Assembly (NCBI GenBank): GCA_934292725.1
Contig: CAKQXY010000037.1
Location: 1 to 37,739 of the forward strand
Source: an uncultured Lachnospiraceae bacterium
GTDB taxonomy: Bacteria; Bacillota; Clostridia; Lachnospirales; Lachnospiraceae
DNA length: 37,739 nucleotides
Reading direction: 5' to 3'
Notes under the pieces: model-generated
What the model was told of the DNA's origin: nothing
Seen by the model: the letters and a program-made list of their open reading frames with translations, nothing else
Databases searched by the model: none
Part shown: piece after piece, positions 7,905 through 15,550 of the stretch
Numbering within the stretch: position 1 is the first letter of the stretch
Layout: every line of letters begins with the position of its first letter
Made by a program: the position numbers and the translations under genes

Positions 7905-7934
7905 ATTCTATTATGTTCAAAAAAATTTTATCAA
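7905..7934 (-). promoter_or_regulatory. Candidate leuA promoter
   Basis: On the minus strand a -35 TTGATA (7929-7934) and a -10 TAGAAT (7905-7910) are separated by 18 bp. This gives a short leader of about 20-25 nt, so there is no room for a T-box or leader-peptide attenuator. Confidence 0.45.
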
Positions 7935-7960
7935 TTTCATTGTCGTTTTTTATCTTAACA

Positions 7961-7977
7961 CATTTGCAACGCAAATG
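7961..7977. promoter_or_regulatory. Perfect dyad upstream of leuA, candidate operator
   Basis: CATTTGC-AAC-GCAAATG is a perfect inverted repeat with 7-bp arms and a 3-bp centre. It lies roughly 60-80 bp upstream of the predicted leuA transcription start, a position typical of activator sites. The LeuA-AraC fusion itself is a natural candidate ligand; another regulator is equally possible. Confidence 0.5.
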
Positions 7978-8009
7978 GTAGTGACTGTTTTAATCATTCG
8001 TATTGATCT

Positions 8010-8058
8010 TTTTTAATCAAAAAGCAAAGATGGGGCGCACCGTTTGGTACACCCCACC
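8010..8058 (-). terminator. Terminator of the LplB/LplC/solute-binding protein operon
   Basis: On the minus strand GGGGTGTACC-AAAC-GGTGCGCCCC (8032-8055) forms a 10-bp stem with two G-U pairs, followed by ATCTTTGCTTTTTG. It lies about 45 bp past the solute-binding protein stop codon and upstream of the leuA promoter. Confidence 0.85.
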
Positions 8059-8102
8059 TTCTGCGAAAGAAAAAGTTTATGAGAAAAAGATTCTAGCAAT
8101 AA

Positions 8103-9623
8103 TTATTCTGCTACGGAAGAAGACTCTTCTTCAACAGACTCATCAGTAGTCTCAGAACCATTCTCTGCCTTCCAGTCATCATACTGAGTCTGGAACTCTG
8201 CTAAAACGTCCTGATAACCAGCCTCATCGAGAGCTGCCTGATACTGAGCAATTGTATCTTCGATCTGATCAACGCCATAACCACCATTCTCAAGTGCGAA
8301 GCCATACTCATTAAATACGTTCTGGCAAGCTGCATACTTATCAGCTACTGCACTCTTATCGAAACGGAAACCAGCTGCACAAGAAGTATTTGCACCACCA
8401 TTGAAGTCCTTATACAGTTCAGCCTTATCATCTGGCTCTGTTGTCAGTGGTGTTACGATAGTTGCAGATGCAGATTCCCACATGGAGTGATTATACTTAC
8501 CAGCATCAGTCTGCTCTACCTTGCCATCAACATAGTTGAAATCCTCACCTTCAATACCAAAGGTGTAAAGATCTGCTAACTTACTATCAGTATACAGAAG
8601 TCCTAAGAAATCAACACAAGCCTGTGCTTCTTCTGGTGTGCTGTTTGCTGTTACTGCATAGCAGGAACCAAGTGCAGATGTGGAGTGTGCCCATCTGTCA
8701 GTGATTGGTGTCATTACAACTTCCTGATTATAACGGCTGTTTGCCTCTGCATTAACAGGAATATCTGTCCACCAGGAAATACCCCAATCCTGAGTCTGTG
8801 TTGTGGTATCAGTTGTAGTCTTTGTTACTTCGTCCTCAGAGATATATCCAGCCTCTGCCCACTTAGCCATTAAAGTACAGAACTCCTTGTACTGATCGGT
8901 CAGAACGGTATCAACTACTTCATTTGTGGAACGATCTACTGCTACCCAGTTGGACTGTGAATCAGCGGTAAAGAAATCAAAATCATTGATATAATATCTG
9001 TAGAACATAGCTGTCTTCTGTGACAGATATGGATACTTAAGTCCTTCTGCCTCAAGATCTGCTAACATCGGCTCAAGGTCAGCCAAAGTCTTAACTGAAC
9101 TGATATCCCAGCCATACTTGTCAACAAGATCCTTACGGAACATTACATCAAAGCCTTCTGTATTATCCTTATAAACTGGTACAAAGTAGTTCTTGCCGTC
9201 ATATTTGGTAGCTTCCCACTGTCCTTCATCCATAGACTCATACAGAGGTGTTCCTGGAAGCAGATCGGTAATATCATAAACTGCATTTGCAGGTACTAAA
9301 TCATTTGTTCCAATGGTAGCTTCCCATGAAGCTGTCCAAAGCAGGTTAATCTCATTGTTTGCAAGTGCCAGATTTGCCTTATCGGTATATTCACCTGAAC
9401 CAATATCGGTCAGTTCGATCTGAACATTGATCTTATCCTTAATATACTCATTGATAGCATCCTGAACCTTCTTTACCTGCTCAGAATCTGGATTTGTCAG
9501 ATTGAAGCATGCTCTTGTAACTTTGATTGTTACTGGCTCACTATCGCTTGCAAAAGCGGTGCCTGCGAAACAACTGGTTGCCATAGCTGCTGCCATTGAT
9601 ACTGCAAAAAGTTTTCTTTTCAT
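8103..9623 (-). CDS. ABC transporter extracellular solute-binding protein (LipO-like)
   Basis: A 506-residue family 1 solute-binding protein. The signal peptide is MKRKLFAVSMAAAMATSCFAGTAFA, with cleavage likely after FA-A/ASDSE. It has no clear lipobox, unlike most Gram-positive binding proteins, so anchoring is uncertain. The body (INEYIKDKINVQIELTDIGSG, LPGTPLYESMDEGQWEATKYDGKNYFVPVY) resembles the LipO/YtcQ group that works with LplB/LplC-type permeases for oligosaccharides. The tail is acidic and Ser/Glu-rich. AAGGAGG lies upstream. It is the last gene of the operon, and the 100-bp gap before it contains a triple repeat and a small hairpin that could favour its separate or higher expression. 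The substrate is unknown. Confidence 0.9.
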   Translation of the reverse strand: MKRKLFAVSMAAAMATSCFAGTAFASDSEPVTIKVTRACFNLTNPDSEQVKKVQDAINEYIKDKINVQIELTDIGSGEYTDKANLALANNEINLLWTASWEATIGTNDLVPANAVYDITDLLPGTPLYESMDEGQWEATKYDGKNYFVPVYKDNTEGFDVMFRKDLVDKYGWDISSVKTLADLEPMLADLEAEGLKYPYLSQKTAMFYRYYINDFDFFTADSQSNWVAVDRSTNEVVDTVLTDQYKEFCTLMAKWAEAGYISEDEVTKTTTDTTTQTQDWGISWWTDIPVNAEANSRYNQEVVMTPITDRWAHSTSALGSCYAVTANSTPEEAQACVDFLGLLYTDSKLADLYTFGIEGEDFNYVDGKVEQTDAGKYNHSMWESASATIVTPLTTEPDDKAELYKDFNGGANTSCAAGFRFDKSAVADKYAACQNVFNEYGFALENGGYGVDQIEDTIAQYQAALDEAGYQDVLAEFQTQYDDWKAENGSETTDESVEEESSSVAE

Positions 9624-9646
9624 AATAAGTGTCCTCCTTAATAATG

Positions 9647-9699
9647 TTTGGTTTTATTTGGTTTTTATTTGGTTTCATCCACATAATAAATATCTGTGG
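9647..9699 (-). repeat. Triple TTTGGTTT repeat and hairpin before the solute-binding gene
   Basis: Three tandem copies of TTTGGTTTTTA-like units occupy 9647-9677, and CCACA...TGTGG (9679-9699) can form a small stem. Both sit in the untranslated stretch between the LplC-type permease gene and the solute-binding protein gene. A role in mRNA processing or stability is possible but unproven. Confidence 0.45.
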
Positions 9700-9725
9700 A
9701 AAATGCCCTTTACTTATTGACTTTG

Positions 9726-10652
9726 TCAGCCCTTTACAGAACCAACTGTAAGTCCCTTTACAAAATACTTCTGGAAGAATGGATAAATTACCATAATCGG
9801 TCCGATTACGACAATAACTGTTGCCATCGTTGCAGAGTATTGTGGAATTGTTCCGCCCATAGCTGCCTTAACAGAAGCCGGAACATTGGAGTTATTTAAC
9901 AAAAACTCGATACTCTTCTGAATATTGATCAGAAGTAACTGCAATGGCTTTTTGCGATCACTTGTAATATACAAAAGTGCATTCTGCCAGTCATTCCAGT
10001 AAACAGTTGCCATCATAAATCCAACTGCTGCCATAGACGGCTTTAACAGCGGAAGTGTGATCTGGAAGAAAGTTCGATATTCGCCTGCACCATCAATCTT
10101 GGCCGCCTCCATAAGCTCACCAGGAATACTGTTTGCTATGTATGTTCGAAGAATAATAACATTCATCGTCGATACACAAAGCGGTAAGATCAGAAGTGCA
10201 ATGTTATCCTTTAATCCATACATAGATGTATAAATTACATAGCAGGATAACTGTCCGCCTGAAAACAGCATTGGAATCAGCAGGTATACAGATAAGAATT
10301 TACCAAGCATGAAATCCTTGCGGCTTATTGAGTAAGCAAACATTGCCATGATCAAAAGTCCTACTAATGTTCCTACGACCGTAATAAAAATTGTTACACC
10401 ATAAGAGGTTGCCAGCTGCTTTCCATATCTAAGTACGGCATTGATACCATCAAGTGACCACTTCTTTGGAATAAATGAGAAACCATTCTGTACGATTGTC
10501 TTCTCATCTGAAAATGCTGCTACAAATACAAGTACGATCGGCAGTGCACAGAACAAAGTGTACAATACCAAGAAGAATAACAATATGTACTGACCGAGTG
10601 TTTTACGCTCTCTTCTGGAAGGAGCAAGGTCAAGATCTTTTTTCTTTTTCAT
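9726..10652 (-). CDS. Carbohydrate ABC transporter permease, LplC/YtcP type
   Basis: A 308-residue inner-membrane permease with about six transmembrane segments, starting with LGQYILLFFLVLYTLFCALPIVLVFVAAF. The EAA-type cytoplasmic loop that contacts the ATPase is visible as ELMEAAKIDGAGEYRTFFQITLPLLKP. Other family marks are the C-terminal FFQKYFVKGLTVGSVKG and the QNALLYITSDRKKPLQLLL loop, typical of the LplC group. GGGAGG precedes the ATG. It is co-transcribed after the LplB-type permease, 18 bp or so from its stop. As usual for this family no ATPase is encoded in the operon; a shared MsmX-like ATPase elsewhere would power it. Confidence 0.92.
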   Translation of the reverse strand: MKKKKDLDLAPSRRERKTLGQYILLFFLVLYTLFCALPIVLVFVAAFSDEKTIVQNGFSFIPKKWSLDGINAVLRYGKQLATSYGVTIFITVVGTLVGLLIMAMFAYSISRKDFMLGKFLSVYLLIPMLFSGGQLSCYVIYTSMYGLKDNIALLILPLCVSTMNVIILRTYIANSIPGELMEAAKIDGAGEYRTFFQITLPLLKPSMAAVGFMMATVYWNDWQNALLYITSDRKKPLQLLLINIQKSIEFLLNNSNVPASVKAAMGGTIPQYSATMATVIVVIGPIMVIYPFFQKYFVKGLTVGSVKG

Positions 10653-10670
10653 CTACATTTCCTCCCTTCA

Positions 10671-11576
10671 TTAGAACAGTGCATTTTCCGGTGCAATCTT
10701 ACGAACAGCGCCATTTGCAAGCAGCATCATCAGCAAACCAACTACTGACTGGAAAAATGTAGTTGCTGCAACGAATCCGAAGTTCGAGTTTTTAAAGATC
10801 GCATTCAGTACATAAGAATCAATAACCTGTGTTGTAGAATACAGCTGTCCGCTGTTTCTTGTTACCTGATAGAAAAGACCTGTATCAGATCTCATGATGT
10901 TTCCTACTGAAAGAAGAAGCATAACCGTAATCATTGGAACAAGACTTGGAATCGTGATGTTCACGATCTGCTGCCAACGATTTGCACCATCAATCTCTGC
11001 TGCCTCATATAATGAGGAATCAATACCTGCAAGTACTGACATATAAAGTACTGAACCGTAACCTACGCTGTTCCACATTTTAACGATGGTTAAAATCACC
11101 GGCCAATAACTTGCTGTTGTGTAGTAACGAACACGTGCATTAAACAGATTGTTTAAGATACCTGTATCAGTACTGATAAATGCATATACGATAAACTGTA
11201 CAGCTGCATAAGAAATGAATACTGGAATAATCATAACTGTCTGCATTGTCTTTGCACACTTTTTAAATACACACTGGTCAATCGCAATTGCAAGCACTAC
11301 ATTTAGTACTGTTCCAAGTCCTGTGAAGATCACATAATAGAATAATGTATTCTTTGTCATCGACAGGAAGGTTGACTTTGATGCAATCAGGAACTTGAAG
11401 TTGTCGAGACCATTCCACGGACTGCCCCAGATTCCCTTCGTGTAATCATACGACTTGAATGCCATTACAAGACCGCCCATCGGGATATAGGCAAAGAACA
11501 GCAATACAAGAAATGCTGGCAGAGCCATCACGATATGGGCTCTGTGTTTCCATGTGTTATGAAGAAAATTTTTCAT
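10671..11576 (-). CDS. Carbohydrate ABC transporter permease, LplB type
   Basis: A 301-residue permease partnering the LplC-type protein. It shows MALPAFLVLLFFAYIPMGGLVMAF, the SPWNGLDNFKFL segment typical of LplB proteins, and an EAA loop SLYEAAEIDGANRWQQIVNITIPSLVPM. The C-terminus NGAVRKIAPENALF also fits the group. I chose the ATG at 11576 because AAGGAG lies 10 nt upstream; the ATG at 11612 has a poorly spaced purine stretch. It is the first gene of the importer operon and lies behind the promoter and candidate LacI operator at 11629-11678. Confidence 0.92.
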   Translation of the reverse strand: MKNFLHNTWKHRAHIVMALPAFLVLLFFAYIPMGGLVMAFKSYDYTKGIWGSPWNGLDNFKFLIASKSTFLSMTKNTLFYYVIFTGLGTVLNVVLAIAIDQCVFKKCAKTMQTVMIIPVFISYAAVQFIVYAFISTDTGILNNLFNARVRYYTTASYWPVILTIVKMWNSVGYGSVLYMSVLAGIDSSLYEAAEIDGANRWQQIVNITIPSLVPMITVMLLLSVGNIMRSDTGLFYQVTRNSGQLYSTTQVIDSYVLNAIFKNSNFGFVAATTFFQSVVGLLMMLLANGAVRKIAPENALF

Positions 11577-11628
11577 CCCTTTCTCACTCCTTTTCCGTAA
11601 TCTCCGCGTCATTCCCTCTCGTAAATTA

Positions 11629-11678
11629 CTTAATCGTTTTCATACTTGAACTATACAACACTTTGAACCAAAATGCAA
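11629..11678 (-). promoter_or_regulatory. Promoter and LacI-type operator of the carbohydrate importer
   Basis: On the minus strand a -35 TTGCAT (11673-11678) and -10 TATAGT (11650-11655) are spaced 17 bp. Just downstream, at the expected transcription start, the plus strand reads CTTAATCGTTTTCATA (11629-11644). A close relative, CTCAATCGTTTAAGTA, sits at the same place relative to the LacI gene promoter. The shared core CTyAATCGTTT is a plausible operator for that repressor. Confidence 0.7.
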
Positions 11679-11774
11679 TACCTTTTTTGAAATTTTTATA
11701 TATTTTTTTCTACTTTTTCTGCCTCGTTTCGATGTGAGTTGTGTCAGTATTGTATAAGTTGTCGCTTTTGCATA

Positions 11775-11818
11775 CAAAAAAAGAGTTCTTTCAGCAAACG
11801 CTTTCCGAACTCTTTTCG
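11775..11818 (-). terminator. Terminator downstream of the LacI-family gene
   Basis: AAAAGAGTTC and GAACTCTTTT pair around an 18-nt loop, and the minus strand continues into a run of seven T. It lies 55 bp past the LacI stop codon and before the importer promoter. Confidence 0.8.
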
Positions 11819-11872
11819 TTTTTCGAAACAAACCAGCTTGTTTTCTCAACGCTTTTCGTTTATTTCACTTAA

Positions 11873-12892
11873 TTACTCATTTTCGTTAAGGCAGCGAACC
11901 GATGCTCCCGGCATTACTGCTCCTGCCTTTACAATCATCTCAACAAGCGCACTCTTTGGCCGCTCGATCTGATCTACAATTGCCTGTGCTGCTGCCTTTC
12001 CTATACCAGACATATCCTGTGCATATGTCGTAAGCTTTGGCAGAAACTGCTGAATCAGCGAAATTCCATCATAACCTGCCACTGAAATATCTGATGGTAT
12101 AGACAAGCCTGCCTCACGAATCACCGCAATTCCTCCGATTGCCGTATAATCATCTGGATATAGAATACAGGTAGGCGGATTTTTAAGTGCAAGAAGCTTC
12201 TTTGTTGCCTCTGCACTTGCCCCTCCCTCAAGATATGGTGCCTCTGGCACATATTCATCAGGCACTGGCAGTCCATGTTCCTCCATGGTGCGGTAAAAGC
12301 TTGCCAATCTCACCTTGGTAACACTGTTTTGCTGACCATGTATGTACGCAATTTTTTCATGTCCCATGCTTATTACATATTCCGTCAGTTCCCTAATACC
12401 TTTTATATTATCTGACACAACTGCCGGACAATTATTAAAAACGTGGTCAATTGTTACTACCGGAATATCACTTTCTACAAGTTCAACCACCTCTTCTTTT
12501 GTAAAATCTACATTTGCAATCACAACACCGTCAACGTTGCGGTAACGGCAGTGCTCCAGATATGACATTTCTCGTCCGCCTACATTCTTATTGATAAAAG
12601 TAATGTCATATCCAAGATTTTCTACCTCCGTCTTTAAACTCTCCAAAACCGGTGCAAAATACGGATGTGTCAGACCACTATGATAGTCGTCAATAAACAA
12701 GACGCCTATATTGTGAGTCATTTTTGTTTTCAATGCTCTGGCTGCCATATTAGGCAAATAGCCCATTTCATTCGCTTTCTGGCGGATCATCGCTTTTCTT
12801 TTTTCGCTGATGTCATCCAGATCGTTGAGTGCTTTGCTGACCGTTGATGCTGACACGCCGCAGGCCGCTGCAATATCTTTTAACGAAACCAT
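11873..12892 (-). CDS. LacI-family transcriptional regulator
   Basis: A 339-residue repressor. The N-terminal helix-turn-helix VSLKDIAAACGVSASTVSKALND and hinge PNMAARALKT are followed by a periplasmic-binding-protein-like sugar-sensing domain (NIGVLFIDDYHSGLTHPYFAPVL, CILYPDDYTAIGGIAVIREAGL, SVAGYDGISLIQQFLPKLTTYAQDM). I prefer the ATG at 12892, with GGGTGA upstream, to the GTG six bases earlier. It precedes the LplB/LplC/solute-binding operon on the same strand, and matching candidate operators occur at both promoters, which suggests autoregulation and control of the importer by its sugar. The inducer is unknown. Confidence 0.94.
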   Translation of the reverse strand: MVSLKDIAAACGVSASTVSKALNDLDDISEKRKAMIRQKANEMGYLPNMAARALKTKMTHNIGVLFIDDYHSGLTHPYFAPVLESLKTEVENLGYDITFINKNVGGREMSYLEHCRYRNVDGVVIANVDFTKEEVVELVESDIPVVTIDHVFNNCPAVVSDNIKGIRELTEYVISMGHEKIAYIHGQQNSVTKVRLASFYRTMEEHGLPVPDEYVPEAPYLEGGASAEATKKLLALKNPPTCILYPDDYTAIGGIAVIREAGLSIPSDISVAGYDGISLIQQFLPKLTTYAQDMSGIGKAAAQAIVDQIERPKSALVEMIVKAGAVMPGASVRCLNENE

Positions 12893-12912
12893 CGTCACTT
12901 CACCCGCCCTTT

Positions 12913-12962
12913 CTCAATCGTTTAAGTATTTTCAATATAACTTTATTTTTCATCATTGTCAA
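12913..12962 (-). promoter_or_regulatory. Promoter and candidate operator of the LacI-family gene
   Basis: A near-consensus promoter on the minus strand: TTGACA (12957-12962), 17-bp spacer, TATATT (12934-12939). The candidate operator CTCAATCGTTTAAGTA (12913-12928, plus strand) overlaps the transcription start, as in the importer promoter. Confidence 0.75.
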
Positions 12963-13049
12963 TCTACAGCATATTTCTTTTTTATATTTTGTTACATTTC
13001 CCCATTTATCCCTTCGTTTTATTGTGCAATAATTACATGTATTTTTGTT

Positions 13050-13685
13050 TTAATTTGAAAACTTTTCTGCTAATTGTCTTCTGCGCATCTGATCATTTTC
13101 TATCCATTCATCTAATGTAAGAGGCACATAATCTGAAAAAACACAAAAACAGTTAATCATGCAGCACGGAATCATTTTTTCTTTACCTTCAAAGTCAAGA
13201 AAAGATGTTTGCCTTGTTGCTCGGATAAAATGATCTATAAGAAGCTCATCTCTTGTGTCATGTACATGCCCGTACAGCATATATGTCTTTGGCTCCCCCT
13301 TCTCATTTAACCGATACTGACCATTATAACACATAACAGGATAATGACTCAATATAACTTTTCGTCCATTATCATGAATTTCTTTATATGGCTCTATCCA
13401 TTCAAACAAACTTTTATCAAATCTACGGTATTTCAAATAGCGATCGTGATTTCCTTCAATCAAATACTTCTTTCCATTTAACTGTTTAAGTAATGAATTT
13501 GTCTGCATCGCATCACCAAATGAAAAATCACCCAGAATCACCGTCTCGTCGCAGCTACGCACTTTTTCATTCCAACGCTGTATCATATATTCATTCATCT
13601 GCTCTGCTGATGCAAATCCTCTCTTGTCCATCTTTGTATTAAGTGCCTCATGATAAAAGTGGCAGTCTGCTATATAAAAACGCAT
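13050..13685 (-). CDS. Calcineurin-like metallophosphoesterase
   Basis: A 211-residue cytoplasmic phosphoesterase with the full metal-binding set: D7 and H9 in ADCHFYH, GDFSFGD (52-58), GNHD (78-81), the His of SHYP and YGHVHD. Members of this family hydrolyse phosphomonoesters or phosphodiesters; the substrate cannot be told from sequence. AAAGGATATAACT precedes the ATG. It lies on the same strand after the AraC regulator with a 64-bp gap, in which a weak stem (AGCC/GGCT) but no clear terminator is seen. Confidence 0.9.
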   Translation of the reverse strand: MRFYIADCHFYHEALNTKMDKRGFASAEQMNEYMIQRWNEKVRSCDETVILGDFSFGDAMQTNSLLKQLNGKKYLIEGNHDRYLKYRRFDKSLFEWIEPYKEIHDNGRKVILSHYPVMCYNGQYRLNEKGEPKTYMLYGHVHDTRDELLIDHFIRATRQTSFLDFEGKEKMIPCCMINCFCVFSDYVPLTLDEWIENDQMRRRQLAEKFSN

Positions 13686-13749
13686 AGTTATATCCTTTCC
13701 TAATTATATTTCATTTTTTTTAATACAAGCCATCCACATCAAGGCTATA

Positions 13750-14652
13750 TTAACGTTTTCTCCCTCGGTACTGCCTGGGCGTGCATCCAAATTCTTTTAA
13801 GAAGAAGCGTCCTAAATGAGACGGACTGTCAAAACCCGTCTCAAGCGCGATCTGAGTCACGCTTTTATCAGTTGATAACAGCTGTCGACTAGCTTCCTCT
13901 AAACGAAATTGAATCAGATATTCCATTGGGCTGACCTTTAAGACACGCCTAAAGCAGCGGCACAGCTCACTTTTACTTATGGCAACCGCATATGCTACAT
14001 CCTCAAGACTGACCTTACATGAAAAATTTTGCTGCATATATGTCATTGCTTCTTTTATTCTAGCCAGATCGCGCTCCTCTTTCGGCTGTATCTGCCGCGC
14101 CGCGCTTATTCCCTTCTCTACAAGACTTGCCCATAAAAGACAGAGGCAGCCTTTAACCGCCATTTCATATCCAGTTTCTTTTTTTCTGTACTGCTCAGCC
14201 ATTTTTTTTAAAAGCTGCGACTCTTCTTTGCTTAATACAAATCCGTCAGTCTTTGATAAAAGCAGCGGTGCCACACACTCCCTGTATGCACGCGAAAGAC
14301 GATCAGATTCTGCTAATTTCCATGAACAGACAAAAGAATCAATCACATAATTGTCTGACTCAGTGTTTATCAATTCACGCTTTTTTTCATCTACTGGAAC
14401 AAGACGGTGAAGCATTCCTGTATTAATAAAAATACTCTCCCCTGGTCTTAACACAAATTCACTAGTTCCTATCTGCACGAGAATCGTTCCCTTTATAATG
14501 TAATCAAACTGAATCTCATCATGCCAATGCCATGCAATCTGCCCATGCTCAAACTCTGAAAAGTCATCTCTGTAAATTCCAATTGGAAAATCATCACTTC
14601 CATGACGGCGAAGCTCGCGAAGACTTGTATCCACGACCGTTTTTTGCTCCAT
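13750..14652 (-). CDS. AraC-family regulator with cupin sensor, divergent from kduD
   Basis: About 300 residues. The N-terminal cupin domain is visible as GQIAWHWHDEIQFDYIIKGT and FVLRPGESIFINTGMLHRL, a likely sugar or uronate sensor. The C-terminal ~100 residues are the double helix-turn-helix (VSLEDVAYAVAISKSELCRC; VTQIALETGFDSPSHLGRFF) ending KEFGCTPRQYRGRKR. The open frame continues upstream to 15066, but that part is antisense to kduD and has no coding character. The ATG at 14652 has AAGGAGG about 12 nt upstream. Divergent placement from kduD with a shared 127-bp control region suggests it activates kduD, which is inference. Confidence 0.92.
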   Translation of the reverse strand: MEQKTVVDTSLRELRRHGSDDFPIGIYRDDFSEFEHGQIAWHWHDEIQFDYIIKGTILVQIGTSEFVLRPGESIFINTGMLHRLVPVDEKKRELINTESDNYVIDSFVCSWKLAESDRLSRAYRECVAPLLLSKTDGFVLSKEESQLLKKMAEQYRKKETGYEMAVKGCLCLLWASLVEKGISAARQIQPKEERDLARIKEAMTYMQQNFSCKVSLEDVAYAVAISKSELCRCFRRVLKVSPMEYLIQFRLEEASRQLLSTDKSVTQIALETGFDSPSHLGRFFLKEFGCTPRQYRGRKR

Positions 14653-14702
14653 GTAATTTTCGTTCCTCCTTAATTTAGCTTCGATTATGCTATTTATTGA
14701 GC

Positions 14703-14745
14703 TTATTATACTATATTTTCCTTCTAAAAAGCAATATAGTAATAA
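14703..14745. promoter_or_regulatory. Inverted repeat in the araC-kduD control region
   Basis: TTATTATACTATATT (14703-14717) and AATATAGTAATAA (14733-14745) are inverted copies, apart from a 2-bp insertion, around a 15-bp centre. Each arm contains a -10-like hexamer (TATACT on plus; TATAAT appears in the first arm on minus, 18 bp from TTGCTT). The plus-strand -10 lacks a good -35, which fits an activator-dependent kduD promoter. Confidence 0.5.
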
Positions 14746-14779
14746 CAAGCAAAAACACAAAAAGGAAAGGAAAAAAGAT

Positions 14780-15541
14780 ATGATTTTAGATTTGTTTCGT
14801 TTGAATGGAAAAGTTGCTGTTGTTACTGGCGCAAACACTGGATTAGGACAGGGCTTTTGCGTAGCCTTTGCCGAAGCTGGGGCAACTGTCATCGGTGTTG
14901 CACGAAGAAGCTGCGCTGAGACTGCTGCAAAGGTGGAGGCTGTTGGCGGTACTTTCTTTGAAGTACTTACAGATCTTTCTGCACCAGATGCATCAAAGAC
15001 AGTTGCAAATGCCTGCAAAAATCTGACAGGCCGCGTTGATATTCTTGTAAACAACGCTGGAATCATTCACCGTGAAGATGCCGTAAATGTCACAGAAGCA
15101 AGCTGGGACCTTGTCACCAATTTAAATGAAAAGCTTGTCTTTTTCCTGTCTCAGGCTATAACAAATGAGTTCTTCATCCCACAGGGCGGTGGTAAAATTA
15201 TCAATATCGCTTCTATGTTAAGCTTTCAGGGCGGCATACGCGTTCCTTCCTACACAGCAAGCAAAAGCGCCGTGATGGGTCTCACCAAGGCGCTTGCAAA
15301 TGAATGGGCTTCTCTTAATATTAATGTAAACGCAATCGCGCCGGGCTACATGGCAACAAACAACACGACTGCACTTCGTCAGGACAGTGACAGAAATGAT
15401 GCTATTCTTTGCCGCATTCCAGCGGGACGCTGGGGAACCTCCGATGATTTAATGGGGGCTGCTGTCTTTCTTGCCAGCGATGCTTCATCTTACGTAAATG
15501 GTTTTACACTTGCTGTTGATGGCGGCTGGCTGGCTAGATAA
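14780..15541 (+). CDS. kduD: 2-deoxy-D-gluconate 3-dehydrogenase-like SDR
   Basis: A 253-residue short-chain dehydrogenase. It has the Rossmann motif TGANTGLGQG, NNAG, the catalytic Ser of INIASMLSF and the YTASK Tyr/Lys pair. The segments SMLSFQGGIRVPSYTASKSAVMG, NVNAIAPGYMATNNT and RIPAGRWG...GWLAR are hallmarks of KduD, which converts 2-dehydro-3-deoxygluconate-type uronate intermediates (pectin/alginate/glycosaminoglycan breakdown). The start at 14780 has AGGAAAGG upstream; the open frame extends to 14687 without support. No kduI or other uronate genes are in the window, so the physiological substrate is uncertain. It converges on the M20 gene with only 9 bp between stops. Confidence 0.92.
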   Translation: MILDLFRLNGKVAVVTGANTGLGQGFCVAFAEAGATVIGVARRSCAETAAKVEAVGGTFFEVLTDLSAPDASKTVANACKNLTGRVDILVNNAGIIHREDAVNVTEASWDLVTNLNEKLVFFLSQAITNEFFIPQGGGKIINIASMLSFQGGIRVPSYTASKSAVMGLTKALANEWASLNINVNAIAPGYMATNNTTALRQDSDRNDAILCRIPAGRWGTSDDLMGAAVFLASDASSYVNGFTLAVDGGWLAR

Positions 15542-15550
15542 ACTGCTATA

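Noticed and set aside
14653..15066. N-terminal extension of the AraC regulator frame
   Set aside because: It is antisense to kduD, has no family similarity, and a proper start with AAGGAGG exists for position 14652.
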